Part shown: piece after piece, positions 1-7,754 of the stretch
Position numbering within the stretch: the first letter of the stretch is position 1
How the letters are laid out: every line of letters begins with the position of its first letter
Assembly (NCBI RefSeq): GCF_031180885.1
Contig: NZ_JAPSLK010000016.1
Location: 94,217 to 158,216 of the forward strand
Direction: 5' to 3'
Length of the DNA stretch: 64,000 bases
DNA from: Saccharothrix sp.
GTDB taxonomy: Bacteria; Actinomycetota; Actinomycetes; Mycobacteriales; Pseudonocardiaceae
The notes under the pieces: generated by a model
Told to the model about the DNA's origin: nothing
The model's input: the letters and a program-made list of their open reading frames with translations, nothing else
The model's database searches: none
Program-made: the position numbers and the translations under genes

Positions 1-494
1 ACGAGGCTTTTCGGGCACAGCACCGCGCCGGACGGCACGACGTGGTGGTTCGCCCGGACCCCGGGTCCGGAGCGGCACGGGGGCACACCCGCCGAGCACC
101 GCGAACACGCCGCCGCGTTCTTCGCCGACGACGTCGCGATCGCGCGCGAGATCATCGCGGCCGAGGGGGGGTCCACGCGAGCAACCCCTACGACGTCCCG
201 ACCACGCCCGTGTGGCACACCGACCGGGTGGTGCTGGTCGGGGACGCGGCACACGCCGCGTCCCCGGCAGCGGGTCAGGGTGCGTCGATGGCGCTGGAGG
301 ACAGCGTCACCCTCGCGCGGTGCCTGCGCGACCTGGCGGCGCCGCGCCGGGCGTTCGAGGTGTACGAGCGGTTGCGCTGGGAACGGGTGGAAGCGCTGGT
401 GGAGATGAGCGCCGGGTTGGGCGCGAACCGGTCGGTTTCGGCGAATTCTTTCTACGCGCACCACATCGAGTGGAATAATCCGGTTCAGTTGTAG
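1..494 (+). pseudogene. FAD-dependent aromatic-type monooxygenase, 3' part, frameshifted
   Basis: This is the C-terminal part of a class A flavoprotein monooxygenase; the 5' end lies outside the window. The segment VVLVGDAAHAASPAAGQGAS followed by MALEDSVTLARCL is the FAD-ribityl binding GD motif and following helix of this family. Bases 1-171 read well in frame 1 (ending IIAAEGG), while the GD motif and the rest read in frame 3 from about base 171 (VHASNPYDVP). The switch falls in a run of seven G at 165-171; eight or five G would restore one frame. It is therefore either a real single-base lesion or a homopolymer sequencing error. The substrate cannot be inferred. The end overlaps the small convergent peptide gene by 10 bases. 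Confidence 0.7.
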
Positions 495-586
495 GGCATT
501 CCGCCGAGCGGGCTGGTGGCCGCCTGGGCGGCGGTCGTGAAAAACGTCACCAGCAGCACGGCGATGAGCACTCGTCCGATTCGCAT
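485..586 (-). CDS. Small secreted peptide precursor (33 aa)
   Basis: A 33-residue ORF on the minus strand begins with ATG at 586, with GGAG five bases upstream. It has an ideal short signal peptide: basic MRIGR, a hydrophobic core (VLIAVLLVTFF) and an AxA-like site (TTAAQA). Cleavage would release an 11-residue peptide, ATSPLGGMPYN. It converges on the monooxygenase (10-base overlap) and is divergent from the large LAL regulator that starts at 763. No homologue is recognised. The signal-peptide architecture and the ribosome site support it as real, but with only 33 codons chance cannot be excluded. It could be an exported signalling peptide or a secreted relic. Confidence 0.45.
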   Translation of the reverse strand: MRIGRVLIAVLLVTFFTTAAQAATSPLGGMPYN

Positions 587-727
587 GCGCACTCCAGGGA
601 AGAGTCGTCGTCGAGCGGTTTCGGCGCCGGGATCACGGTGGCAGCGGCGGGTGAAACGCGGAGGTGATCGCGGTGAACAAAAGAAGAACTGTGCGCGTGC
701 GCGGATGATTCGAAATAGCGAAAGACC

Positions 728-756
728 TTGTTAACCTGCTGTTTGCCTTGTATTCT
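728..756 (+). promoter_or_regulatory. Sigma70-like promoter of the LAL regulator
   Basis: TTGTTA at 728-733 and TATTCT at 751-756 are separated by exactly 17 bases. The -10 element ends six bases before a GTG codon at 763, so the transcript would start at the codon itself (leaderless). No Shine-Dalgarno sequence is visible ahead of 763. Confidence 0.5.
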
Positions 757-762
757 CTCCGT

Positions 763-3585
763 GTGCGCGCCGTCACCCTGCGCCTCGTCGGCCGCGAGCG
801 CGAGCTGGACCGCCTGCGGGCCGGGGTCGACGCCCTGGCCCGGGGGCGGGGTGCCGCGCTGGTCGTCGAGGGCGAGCCGGGCATCGGCAAGACGGCGCTG
901 GTCAAGGCGGTCTGCGAGGACGCCGCCGCGCGCGGGTTCCGGGTGTGCAAGGGCGCGGGTGACGAACTGGGCCGCTCGCTTCCGTTGTTACCCCTGCTGG
1001 ACGCCCTGTCCGCGGCCCGCTCCGACCCCGGCGCGACGGCCACCGCCGAACGCCTGCTGGCGCGAGTGGACGACCTGTGCGCCATCGGCCCGGTCGTGCT
1101 GGTGATCGACGACCTCCAGTGGGCCGACGCCGCGACCGTCGCCGTGTGGCGGAGGCTGGCCCGGCTGGTGCCCCAACTCCCGTTGCTGCTCATCGGCGTC
1201 CTGCGACCGTTGCCGCGCCGGGACGACCTGTCCGCGCTGCGCCAAGGCGTCGACAGGTTGACCGTGGGCCGCCTCGCCCCACCGGCTGTTGCCGAGTTGG
1301 TGGGGGCGCTCGCGGGCGGGACGCCGGACGAGCGGCTGGTCGCGCTCGCGGACGACGCCGGCGGCAACCCGCTGTTCTTGGTGGAACTGGTCGAGGCCCT
1401 GGTCCGCGGCGGCGCGATCGAAGTCGACGCCACCGGCACCGCCCGCCTCGCCGACGCCCCGCCGCGCGCCGCTGACGCCCCGCCGCGCACTGCCGACACC
1501 CCGCCGCGCGCCGGCGATGCCCCGCCCCGCGCTGCCGATGCCCGGCCGCTCCCCGCGGATGCCTGGCCCGCGGTCGCCGGCGGTGGGTGGGCAGGTGGTG
1601 GGCTTGGCCCGGGCGGGTTGCCTGCATCGCTCTCCGCCGCCATCAACGACCGGATCGCCTACCTCAGCGCGGATGTCCGCCGCGTGCTCGTCGCCGCCGC
1701 CCTGCTCGGCGTGTCCTTCCCGGTCGCGGACTTGGCCGCCGTGCTCGGCACCCGCGTGGTCGACCTGCTGCCCGCCATCCAGGACGCGACCGTCGCCGGC
1801 GTGCTGGAGGACGGTCGGCTGGGCTTGAGCTTCCGCCACCCCCTCGTCCGCGCCGCCCTCTACGAGGACGTGCCGGAGTCCGCCCGCGGCGCCTGGCACG
1901 GTGAAGCGGCCCGCGCGCTGGCCGAGAGCGGCGCGGGCGTCGACCGGGTGACCCGGCAGTTGCTGGCCGCCGACGACCGGGTCCCCGAGTGGGTGGCGCG
2001 ATGGCTCGACGAGCACGGCGCCACGCTCGTCGCCCACGCCCCCGAGGCCGCGGTGGACCTGCTCGGCCGGGTCGTCGTCGCACCGCACGCGACCCTGCGC
2101 CGGGGTGTCCTGCTCGCGCACCTGGCCGAGGCCCGGTTCCGGCTCGGCGACCACCACGGCGCGGAAGCGGTCGCGCTGGCGGGCCTCGAACACGGCACCC
2201 ACGTCGACCTGCACTGGACGTTGGCGCAGTGCCGCAGCATGACGGGCCGGTCCGCCGAGACGCTCGCCGAGATCGACCGCGCCCTCGCCGTGCCCGGCCT
2301 GTCCGCCGGCGACCGCGCCCGCCTGCTCGTGCCGGCCGCCCGCGCGCACTGGGACGTCGGCTCGCTCGACGACGCCGAACGCCTCGCCATCACCGCGATG
2401 GAGGCCGACGATCGCCGCGCCACCAGCTGGGCGCTGCACGTCCGCACGATCGTGGCGATGGCCCGGGGCCGCATGGCCGAAGCGCTGCCGCTGTTCGACC
2501 GGGCGCTGGCGGTCGCGATGGGCGACCCGGCGACCGCGGACCTGCGGCTGCTGCTGCAGATCAACCAGGCCGTCACGCTCGGCGAACTGGACCGGGCCGA
2601 GGAGGCGATCGCGTCCGCCCGCGTCGTCCGGCACGCCGCCGACCAGACCGGCAACACCGTGCGGCTCGCTCAAGCGCAGAGCGCGCTGGGCCAGCTCCTG
2701 CTGGACGCGGGCCAGTGGGACGAGGCCCTGGTCGACGTGGACCTGCTGCCCGACGACCTCAAGCACCCGATGGTGTCCCGCTGCGACCACGGCGTCGCGG
2801 CCCTGGTCCGCCTGCACCGCGGCGACACGGCGGGCGCCCGGCGGCACCTGGACGCGGCCGGTGAGGCGGTGCCCGGCCACGTCGTCGGCTCCCTCGCGCT
2901 CGCCACCAGCCTGGAACTGGAGCAGGCCGGACGGGTCCGCGAGGCGCTGGCCGTGCTGCTCGACGGCATGGACTCGGTCGAGGACCTGCTGCCCGACGCC
3001 GTCCGCCTGGCGGTCCAACTGGGCGACGACCCGTCGGCGGCCGTGGCGCGCGCCGAGGAGTTGGCCCGGGAACTGGACGTCCCGCACCGGCGCGCGGTCG
3101 CCGCCTACTGCCGCGCCCTGGCCGACGGCGACCCGGTGAACCTGCTGCGCGCCGCCGACGAGGGCGCGGGACGGCCGTTGCTGCGGGCGAAGGCGTTGGG
3201 CGCGGCGGCGGTGGCGTTCGCCGAGTCCGGGGACCGCACGTCCGCACGGGCCGCGTTGAGCCACGCCGTGGACGTGCTGGAGCGGCTGGGCGCCGAGTGG
3301 GACCTCAACGTGCTGCTGGCGCGGATGCGCGAACTGGGCATCCGCCGCGGCCCGCACGCCAAGCACCGGCGGGCCGCGCACGGCTGGGACAGCCTGACCC
3401 CGATGGAGCTGAAGGTCACCGAGCTGGTGGTGGCGGGCCTGTCCAACCGGCAGATCGCCGAACGCCTGTTCCTGTCCAGCCGGACCGTGGCCACCCACGT
3501 GTCACACGTGCTGGCGAAGCTCGGGGTCCGGTCGCGCACCGACATCGCCCGCGAGGCCGTGCGCCACCGCGTCGCGTCGGGGTGA
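763..3585 (+). CDS. LAL-type LuxR family ATP-binding transcriptional regulator
   Basis: A large regulator of about 940 residues in the LAL (MalT-like) family. The Walker A motif GEPGIGKT is at residues 37-44 and a Walker B-like VLVIDDLQWAD near 110-120. A long helical-repeat region follows, and a LuxR HTH (LTPMELKVTELVVAGLSNRQ onward, ending TDIAREA) lies at about 879-936. Such proteins bind ATP and an inducer and activate nearby catabolic or secondary-metabolite operons. GTG 763 is chosen because a -10 box lies six bases upstream; a TTG at 748 is the alternative. A proline-rich 7-residue tandem repeat (bases 1450-1575) is inserted after the ATPase domain. The 3' end overlaps the convergent membrane protein by 84 bases. 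Its target is unknown. Confidence 0.85.
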   Translation: MRAVTLRLVGRERELDRLRAGVDALARGRGAALVVEGEPGIGKTALVKAVCEDAAARGFRVCKGAGDELGRSLPLLPLLDALSAARSDPGATATAERLLARVDDLCAIGPVVLVIDDLQWADAATVAVWRRLARLVPQLPLLLIGVLRPLPRRDDLSALRQGVDRLTVGRLAPPAVAELVGALAGGTPDERLVALADDAGGNPLFLVELVEALVRGGAIEVDATGTARLADAPPRAADAPPRTADTPPRAGDAPPRAADARPLPADAWPAVAGGGWAGGGLGPGGLPASLSAAINDRIAYLSADVRRVLVAAALLGVSFPVADLAAVLGTRVVDLLPAIQDATVAGVLEDGRLGLSFRHPLVRAALYEDVPESARGAWHGEAARALAESGAGVDRVTRQLLAADDRVPEWVARWLDEHGATLVAHAPEAAVDLLGRVVVAPHATLRRGVLLAHLAEARFRLGDHHGAEAVALAGLEHGTHVDLHWTLAQCRSMTGRSAETLAEIDRALAVPGLSAGDRARLLVPAARAHWDVGSLDDAERLAITAMEADDRRATSWALHVRTIVAMARGRMAEALPLFDRALAVAMGDPATADLRLLLQINQAVTLGELDRAEEAIASARVVRHAADQTGNTVRLAQAQSALGQLLLDAGQWDEALVDVDLLPDDLKHPMVSRCDHGVAALVRLHRGDTAGARRHLDAAGEAVPGHVVGSLALATSLELEQAGRVREALAVLLDGMDSVEDLLPDAVRLAVQLGDDPSAAVARAEELARELDVPHRRAVAAYCRALADGDPVNLLRAADEGAGRPLLRAKALGAAAVAFAESGDRTSARAALSHAVDVLERLGAEWDLNVLLARMRELGIRRGPHAKHRRAAHGWDSLTPMELKVTELVVAGLSNRQIAERLFLSSRTVATHVSHVLAKLGVRSRTDIAREAVRHRVASG
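1450..1575 (+). repeat. In-frame 21-bp minisatellite encoding ADAPPRA-type repeats
   Basis: Six consecutive 21-base units encode ADAPPRA, ADAPPRT, ADTPPRA, GDAPPRA, ADARPLP and ADAWPAV. The first four are closely related and the last two degenerate. The unit keeps the reading frame, so copy number can change without breaking the LAL regulator. It forms a proline-rich linker between the ATPase domain and the helical region. Confidence 0.85.
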
Positions 3586-4044
3586 CCGGGCCCGGTAGCG
3601 CAGCGGCAGCACGAACCACCAGAACCCGAACCAGGCCACCAGCCCGGACGTGATCCACACCGCCGGCCACAGCCCCAGCACCACGTCCAGGATCAGCAGC
3701 AGGGCCGTGGCCAGGGCCAGTTTGAGCAGCACCAGACCGGCGAGCAGCAGCCGGCTCGACGCGCGGACCAGCTCGTGCTTGAGCCGGCGGCGGAACACCA
3801 GCCGGTGGAACGGCGCGGGCGCGATGAGCAGGGCCGTCGAGGTCGCGCCGAGGACCAGGCTCAGCACGTACACCTGGAGCTGGAACAGGTCCAGGTGCAC
3901 GAAGCGCGGGGTGAAGGCAAGGGTCAGCAGGAACGCCAGCAGCAGTTGGACACCGGTCTGGGCGACCCGCATCTCCTGGAGGATCTCCGCGTAGTTGCGG
4001 TCCATGCGCTCGGCGGGGGTCTCGTTGCGTTCGGCGTTCGTCAT
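3502..4044 (-). CDS. DUF6328 family membrane protein
   Basis: A 180-residue protein with a hydrophilic N-terminus (MTNAERNETPAERMDRN) and four hydrophobic stretches: VQLLLAFLLTLAF, VYVLSLVLGATSTALLI, LLLAGLVLLKLALATALLLI and WITSGLVAWFGFWWFVLPL. Size and pattern fit the DUF6328 family of actinobacterial integral membrane proteins of unknown function. The start is ATG 4044; the ribosome site is weak. The last 28 codons overlap the 3' end of the LAL regulator on the other strand and form a polar tail, so the natural stop may once have been earlier. It is divergent from the AraC regulator. Confidence 0.7.
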   Translation of the reverse strand: MTNAERNETPAERMDRNYAEILQEMRVAQTGVQLLLAFLLTLAFTPRFVHLDLFQLQVYVLSLVLGATSTALLIAPAPFHRLVFRRRLKHELVRASSRLLLAGLVLLKLALATALLLILDVVLGLWPAVWITSGLVAWFGFWWFVLPLRYRARSPRRDAVAHGLAGDVGARPDPELRQHV

Positions 4045-4110
4045 GGGTCCCACGGTGCTCGCCGCACGGGTGCGGAAACATCGGTCGGCATACGGAGGTT
4101 GGTCTGTGGC

Positions 4111-4773
4111 GTGGACATGAGCACGTGGGTGTCGGACATCGCCGTCGAGCGGTTCGAGGTCGACGAAACGCAGGCCCTCGGCCCGGACCCGGCCACCGCG
4201 CTGGTGTTCTGCTCGCGGTCGGAGGAGGCGTACGTCCTGGGGCCGCGCACGCGGGGCCGGTACTTCGACGGGGTCGACGCGCACCGGCTGCGGGTGCGGC
4301 TTCGGCCCGGCATGGCGCGGGCCGTGCTGGGCGTGGGTGTTCGGGAGCTGGTCGACCAGGTCGTGCCGTTGCGCGAATTGTGGGGCGTTTCGGTCGGCCG
4401 TCCTTCGGACCTGCGTGCGGCCCTGGCGTCCCGCTTGTCGTCCCTGGACCCGCGCCACGACGCAGTGGTCGCGTCGGCTGCCGTTCTGGTGCCGTCGGTG
4501 GGGGTCGCCGGTGCCGCGTCGCGGTTGACCGTCAGCGAGCGGCACCTGCGAACCTTGTTCACCGAGGCGGTGGGCCTGCCGCCCAAGCAGTACGCGAAGG
4601 TCGAACGGGTGCGGCGCGCGGTGGCCACGGGCGGTGCCGGCGGCTGGACCCGGGTGGCCACGGAACTGGGCTACTACGACCAGTCCCACCTGCACGCCGA
4701 GTTCCGGGCGACCATGGGCGTGCCTCCGGGCGCCTTCGCCGCCGGCCGTTACCCGGAGACCTCGCCCTGTTAG
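4111..4773 (+). CDS. AraC family transcriptional regulator
   Basis: A 220-residue regulator with an N-terminal sensing region related to DUF6597-type domains and a C-terminal double HTH: AASRLTVSERHLRTLF, then WTRVATELGYYDQSHLHAEF, with the family signature GVPPGAF near the end. GTG 4111 follows GGAGG at 4094-4098 by twelve bases; ATG 4117 is the alternative. It is divergent from the DUF6328 gene and could regulate it. Its stop overlaps the stop of the GNAT remnant on the other strand. Confidence 0.8.
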   Translation: MDMSTWVSDIAVERFEVDETQALGPDPATALVFCSRSEEAYVLGPRTRGRYFDGVDAHRLRVRLRPGMARAVLGVGVRELVDQVVPLRELWGVSVGRPSDLRAALASRLSSLDPRHDAVVASAAVLVPSVGVAGAASRLTVSERHLRTLFTEAVGLPPKQYAKVERVRRAVATGGAGGWTRVATELGYYDQSHLHAEFRATMGVPPGAFAAGRYPETSPC

Positions 4774-4906
4774 AGCGGCTTGGCCAGGAAGAGCGCGAAC
4801 TCACCCTCGGCCGGCGTGCCCGTGTAGACACTGTGCTGGTGGTGAAGGAGTCGTCCAGCGCGAGGTCGTCGCCAGGTCGGATCGGCCGGTAGCCGAGGTC
4901 GGTCAT
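4770..4906 (-). pseudogene. GNAT acetyltransferase N-terminal remnant
   Basis: ATG 4906 overlaps the DinB stop codon as ATGA, the usual coupling of operon partners. It encodes MTDLGYRPIRPGDDLALDDS then FTTST, matching the N-terminus of an actinobacterial GNAT family. After about 26 codons the frame is lost. The next frame continues VYTGTPAEGEFALFLAKPL and stops at 4770. Only about 45 codons of a protein of roughly 170 remain, so both a frameshift and a large 3' truncation are needed. The gene next to it on this side is AraC. Confidence 0.5.
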
Positions 4907-5481
4907 CCCGCTGCTTCCCGGGCGACCCGTTCGAGCTTGTCCCGGTAGGCCGCCCACCACGCCGGATCACCCTCGGGCATGCTCGACACCCCGTTCCGAA
5001 GGCCGGCTTCGCCGTCGATGGTCTCCCGGACGATGTCGGCGTGCCCCGCGTGGCGGTTCGTCTCGGCGATCACGTGGACCAGGAGGAAGTGCAGGGTGAC
5101 CGTCGCACGCTCGGCGGGCCACCACGGGACCCGTCCGGTCGCGCCGAGGTCCAGGGTCTCGATCGTGGCGTCGGAGTGCGCCCAGGTGCGGCGGTAGAGC
5201 GCCAGGATGTCCTCACGGGACTCGTCGGCGGTCGCCCACATGTCGGAGTTGACCTCGGCGTCGTCCTGCAACCAGGCGAAGGACTCGGGGAACGGGCGGT
5301 CGAAGCAGTCCCCGAAGTAGCCGATCTCGACGCCCGAGAGGTGCTTCACCAGACCGAGCAGGTTGGTGCCGGTGGGGGTGAGGGGGCGGCGGGCGTCGTA
5401 CTCGCAGAGGCCGTCGAGCTTCCAGACGATGGCGTCACGAGCGGTTTGCAGGTAGCGACGCAGCGTCGACTTCTGGTCCAT
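4903..5481 (-). CDS. DinB family protein (DUF664)
   Basis: A 192-residue four-helix protein of the DinB/DUF664 type. Conserved features are a metal-site His in LVKHLSGVEIGYF, the later HAGHADIVRE motif, and the phrase VPWWPAERATVTLHFLLVHV typical of this branch. Members are predicted metal-dependent enzymes, some acting as bacillithiol- or mycothiol-dependent transferases; the activity here is unknown. ATG 5481 gives the usual family length. The stop overlaps the start of a GNAT fragment (ATGA), implying a former two-gene operon. Confidence 0.85.
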   Translation of the reverse strand: MDQKSTLRRYLQTARDAIVWKLDGLCEYDARRPLTPTGTNLLGLVKHLSGVEIGYFGDCFDRPFPESFAWLQDDAEVNSDMWATADESREDILALYRRTWAHSDATIETLDLGATGRVPWWPAERATVTLHFLLVHVIAETNRHAGHADIVRETIDGEAGLRNGVSSMPEGDPAWWAAYRDKLERVAREAAG

Positions 5482-5559
5482 AGGGGACAGTCTTCCAGCG
5501 CTGCACCGAACGCCCCACCCGATTAGCCCACGCGCCCCAGTCCGGCACGCACCACCTAG

Positions 5560-5780
5560 CTTTTCGCCGCGCAGCGGCTGCTTTTTGCGCCGCGCGGCGG
5601 GCCGGGCTCCCGGCCACAGGCGGGGCCTCGGTTCCCCCACCGTATGGCCTGCCCGAAGGGCTACCACGGATTCCCCGGGTGCGGCCAAGAGTTTTGCGAG
5701 GAACGAGCAAAAGTTTTTAGCGGCACCCGGGGAATCCGTGGTTGGCTTTGCCGGGCCATGCGGTGGGGGAACCGACGCCC
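5560..5780. repeat. Structured intergenic repeat element, copy 1 (long nested hairpin)
   Basis: The gap 5482-5955 holds no convincing gene but a strong secondary structure. Outer arms at 5623-5648 and 5755-5780 pair over 26 bases with two mismatches. Inner arms at 5663-5682 and 5723-5742 pair perfectly over 20 bases and enclose a 40-base loop that has a further small TTTTGC/GCAAAA stem. The 39-base module at 5613-5651 matches 63893-63931 at 33 of 39 positions by eye, so it is a repeat family and not a private terminator. Smaller GC-rich hairpins precede it from about 5560. The rest of the gap (5781-5955) is unassigned. Confidence 0.75.
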
Positions 5781-5955
5781 TTCCTCCCCATCGGTGGTTC
5801 TCCAGGCCGCTTTTGATCTTGAGAGCGCGTCGACGCATCCGCTTGAGAGCGTGCCAGCGCGTTGCTTGAAGCGGCTTGGAGAGCTGACGAAGGAAAGCCC
5901 AAAAGCCAACCGCGCCGCGCGCGCCAAAGGTGTCGTCAGTGGCCGTGTGGGAGGC

Positions 5956-7188
5956 TCAAGCGCAGGCGGCGGCTCGGTTGAGGAGGAGGGTGCGCTCGCG
6001 TTCGTTGCGGGTCATTTCGGCGGCTCGTTCGAATTCCTCCCGGGCTTCCGCCAACCGGCCCAGCTTGAACAGCAGGTCGCCGCGCACGCTCGGGAGCAGG
6101 TGGTAATCCTTCAAAGCGGGCTCGTCCAGGAGGTCGTCGACCAACTCAAGGGCCACCTCCGGGCCGAATGCGAAACCGATGGCCACCGCGTGGTTCAGCG
6201 CGACGATCGGGGACGGCGCCACCAGTGCCAAAGCCTCGTACAGGCCCGCGATTCGCCGCCAGTCGGTGTCCTCCGGCGTGCGTGCCACGGCGTGGCACGC
6301 GGCGATTCGGGCCTGTAGCGAATACGGGCCGCTGCCGGCTTTCTCCAAAGACGCCAGACCGCGTCGGATCAGCAGTTGGTCCCAGCGGGCTCGGTTCTGG
6401 TCGAGGAGGAGGACGGGTTCGCCGTTCAAACCCACCCGGGCCCGGGCGCGGGATGCCTGGATCTCCAGCAGGGCGACCAGGCCGTGGACCTCCGGTTCCT
6501 TCGGCATGAGGCCGGCCAGGACGCGGGCCAGGCGGAGGGCGTCCGCGCACAGTTCGGGGCGGAGCCAGTCGTCGCCCGCCGTGGCCGAGTAGCCCTCGTT
6601 GAAGATCAGGTAGATCACGCTGAGCACGGACGCCAGCCGTTGCTCCCGCTCGTCCTCGGCGGGCACCTCGAACGGCACGTTGGCCTTGGCCAGCGTCTTC
6701 TTCGCCCGCACGATCCGCTGGGCGACGGTCGACTCCGACACCAGGAACGCCCGTGCGATCTCCTCGGTCGTGAGGCCGCCGAGCATCTTCAGGGTGAGCG
6801 CGACCTGCGCCTCCACCGACAGGACCGGGTGGCACGCGGTGAACACCAGGCGCAACAGGTCGTCGTCGATGTCGCCCACGCGGGCGCCGGCGTCGGGGGC
6901 GGTGCGCTGCTCCTCGTCGCGGCCGATCTCCTCCAGCTTGCGCTGGTAGTTCTGCTGCCGTCGGATCTGGTCGACCGCCCGGTTCTTGGCCGCCGTCATC
7001 AGCCACGCGCCGGGGTTTCGCGGAACCCCGGTCTGGGGCCACTGCTCCAGGGCGCTGACCAGGGCGTCCTGGGCCAGTTCCTCGGCCAGTCCCACGTCGC
7101 GCACCATCCGGGCGAGCCCGGCGATGAGCCGCGCCGACTCGATCCGCCACACCGCCTCGACAGCGCGACGCGCATCGGAAGCTGTCAC
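5956..7188 (-). CDS. ECF RNA polymerase sigma factor, ECF42-like (sigma plus C-terminal DUF6596 region)
   Basis: A 410-residue sigma factor. Sigma region 2 includes LAEELAQDALVSALEQWP and PGAWLMTAAKNRAVDQIRRQ. Region 4 includes LTTEEIARAFLVSESTVAQR. A long helical C-terminal extension, about 220 residues, carries the hallmark GYSATAGDD and the LNHAVA repeat. This is the architecture of ECF42-group sigma factors, whose genes sit beside DGPF/YCII-domain genes, as here (YCII 50 bases upstream). No anti-sigma gene is present; the extension is thought to control activity. GTG 7188 is the first in-frame start; no clear ribosome site was seen. Confidence 0.9.
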   Translation of the reverse strand: MTASDARRAVEAVWRIESARLIAGLARMVRDVGLAEELAQDALVSALEQWPQTGVPRNPGAWLMTAAKNRAVDQIRRQQNYQRKLEEIGRDEEQRTAPDAGARVGDIDDDLLRLVFTACHPVLSVEAQVALTLKMLGGLTTEEIARAFLVSESTVAQRIVRAKKTLAKANVPFEVPAEDEREQRLASVLSVIYLIFNEGYSATAGDDWLRPELCADALRLARVLAGLMPKEPEVHGLVALLEIQASRARARVGLNGEPVLLLDQNRARWDQLLIRRGLASLEKAGSGPYSLQARIAACHAVARTPEDTDWRRIAGLYEALALVAPSPIVALNHAVAIGFAFGPEVALELVDDLLDEPALKDYHLLPSVRGDLLFKLGRLAEAREEFERAAEMTRNERERTLLLNRAAACA

Positions 7189-7238
7189 GGTCTGGGATCA
7201 GACCAGCTTCCGATGCGCGTCGGCAAGGCGAGCGGCGA

Positions 7239-7667
7239 CTACTTGGCCTGCTGCTGGGCCTTGATCTGCTCGGCGAGCGCGGCCTCGCGCCCCTTCAGCT
7301 CGTCGGACATCTCGAAGTCCTCGGGGGAGAAGACCTGGCGGATCTCGATCTGCGACTCCTCGCCGGTGGGGTTCGGCACCCGCTTCACCCACTCGATCGC
7401 CTCCTCCAGCGACTTCAGCTCCAGCAGCCAGAACCCGGCGATCAGCTCCTTGGTCTCCGCGAACGGCCCGTCCACAACGGACCGCTGGTCGCCGTTGAAG
7501 TACACCCGGGCGCCCTTGGAGCTGGGGTGCAGACCCTCGCCGGCGAGCATCACGCCGGCCTTCACAAGCTCCTCGTTGAAGGCGGTCATCGCGCTGATCA
7601 TCTCTTCGCTCGGCATGACGCCGGCCTCGGTGTCCGCGGTCGCCTTGACGATCACCATGAAACGCAT
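7239..7667 (-). CDS. YCII-related (DGPF) domain protein
   Basis: A 142-residue protein starting MRFMVIVKAT with the diagnostic VVDGPFAETKELIAGFWLL motif of the DGPF/YCII family (ferredoxin-like fold). ATG 7667 is preceded by AAAGGGA eight bases upstream; longer starts lack that site. It lies between doxX and the ECF42-like sigma gene on the same strand. YCII proteins are the conserved partners and usual targets of ECF42 sigma factors. Their biochemical role is not settled; a small-molecule or oxidative-stress link is inferred from family context. Confidence 0.88.
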   Translation of the reverse strand: MRFMVIVKATADTEAGVMPSEEMISAMTAFNEELVKAGVMLAGEGLHPSSKGARVYFNGDQRSVVDGPFAETKELIAGFWLLELKSLEEAIEWVKRVPNPTGEESQIEIRQVFSPEDFEMSDELKGREAALAEQIKAQQQAK

Positions 7668-7754
7668 CTTCTTGTCCCTTTCGGAGTGCGATCCGCTCAT
7701 CCTGGCGGAGTCGGTGGGGTGGTGCAGGGGTTTCAAGCCGGGGCTGTGATGGGG

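Noticed and set aside
988..3498. 836-codon open frame antisense to the LAL regulator
   Set aside because: Mirror of a high-GC gene; composition Gly/Arg/Gln rich, no domain, and the plus strand carries clear motifs.
5644..6318. 224-codon plus-strand ORF across the hairpin element
   Set aside because: It translates the inverted repeat and then the antisense of the sigma gene.
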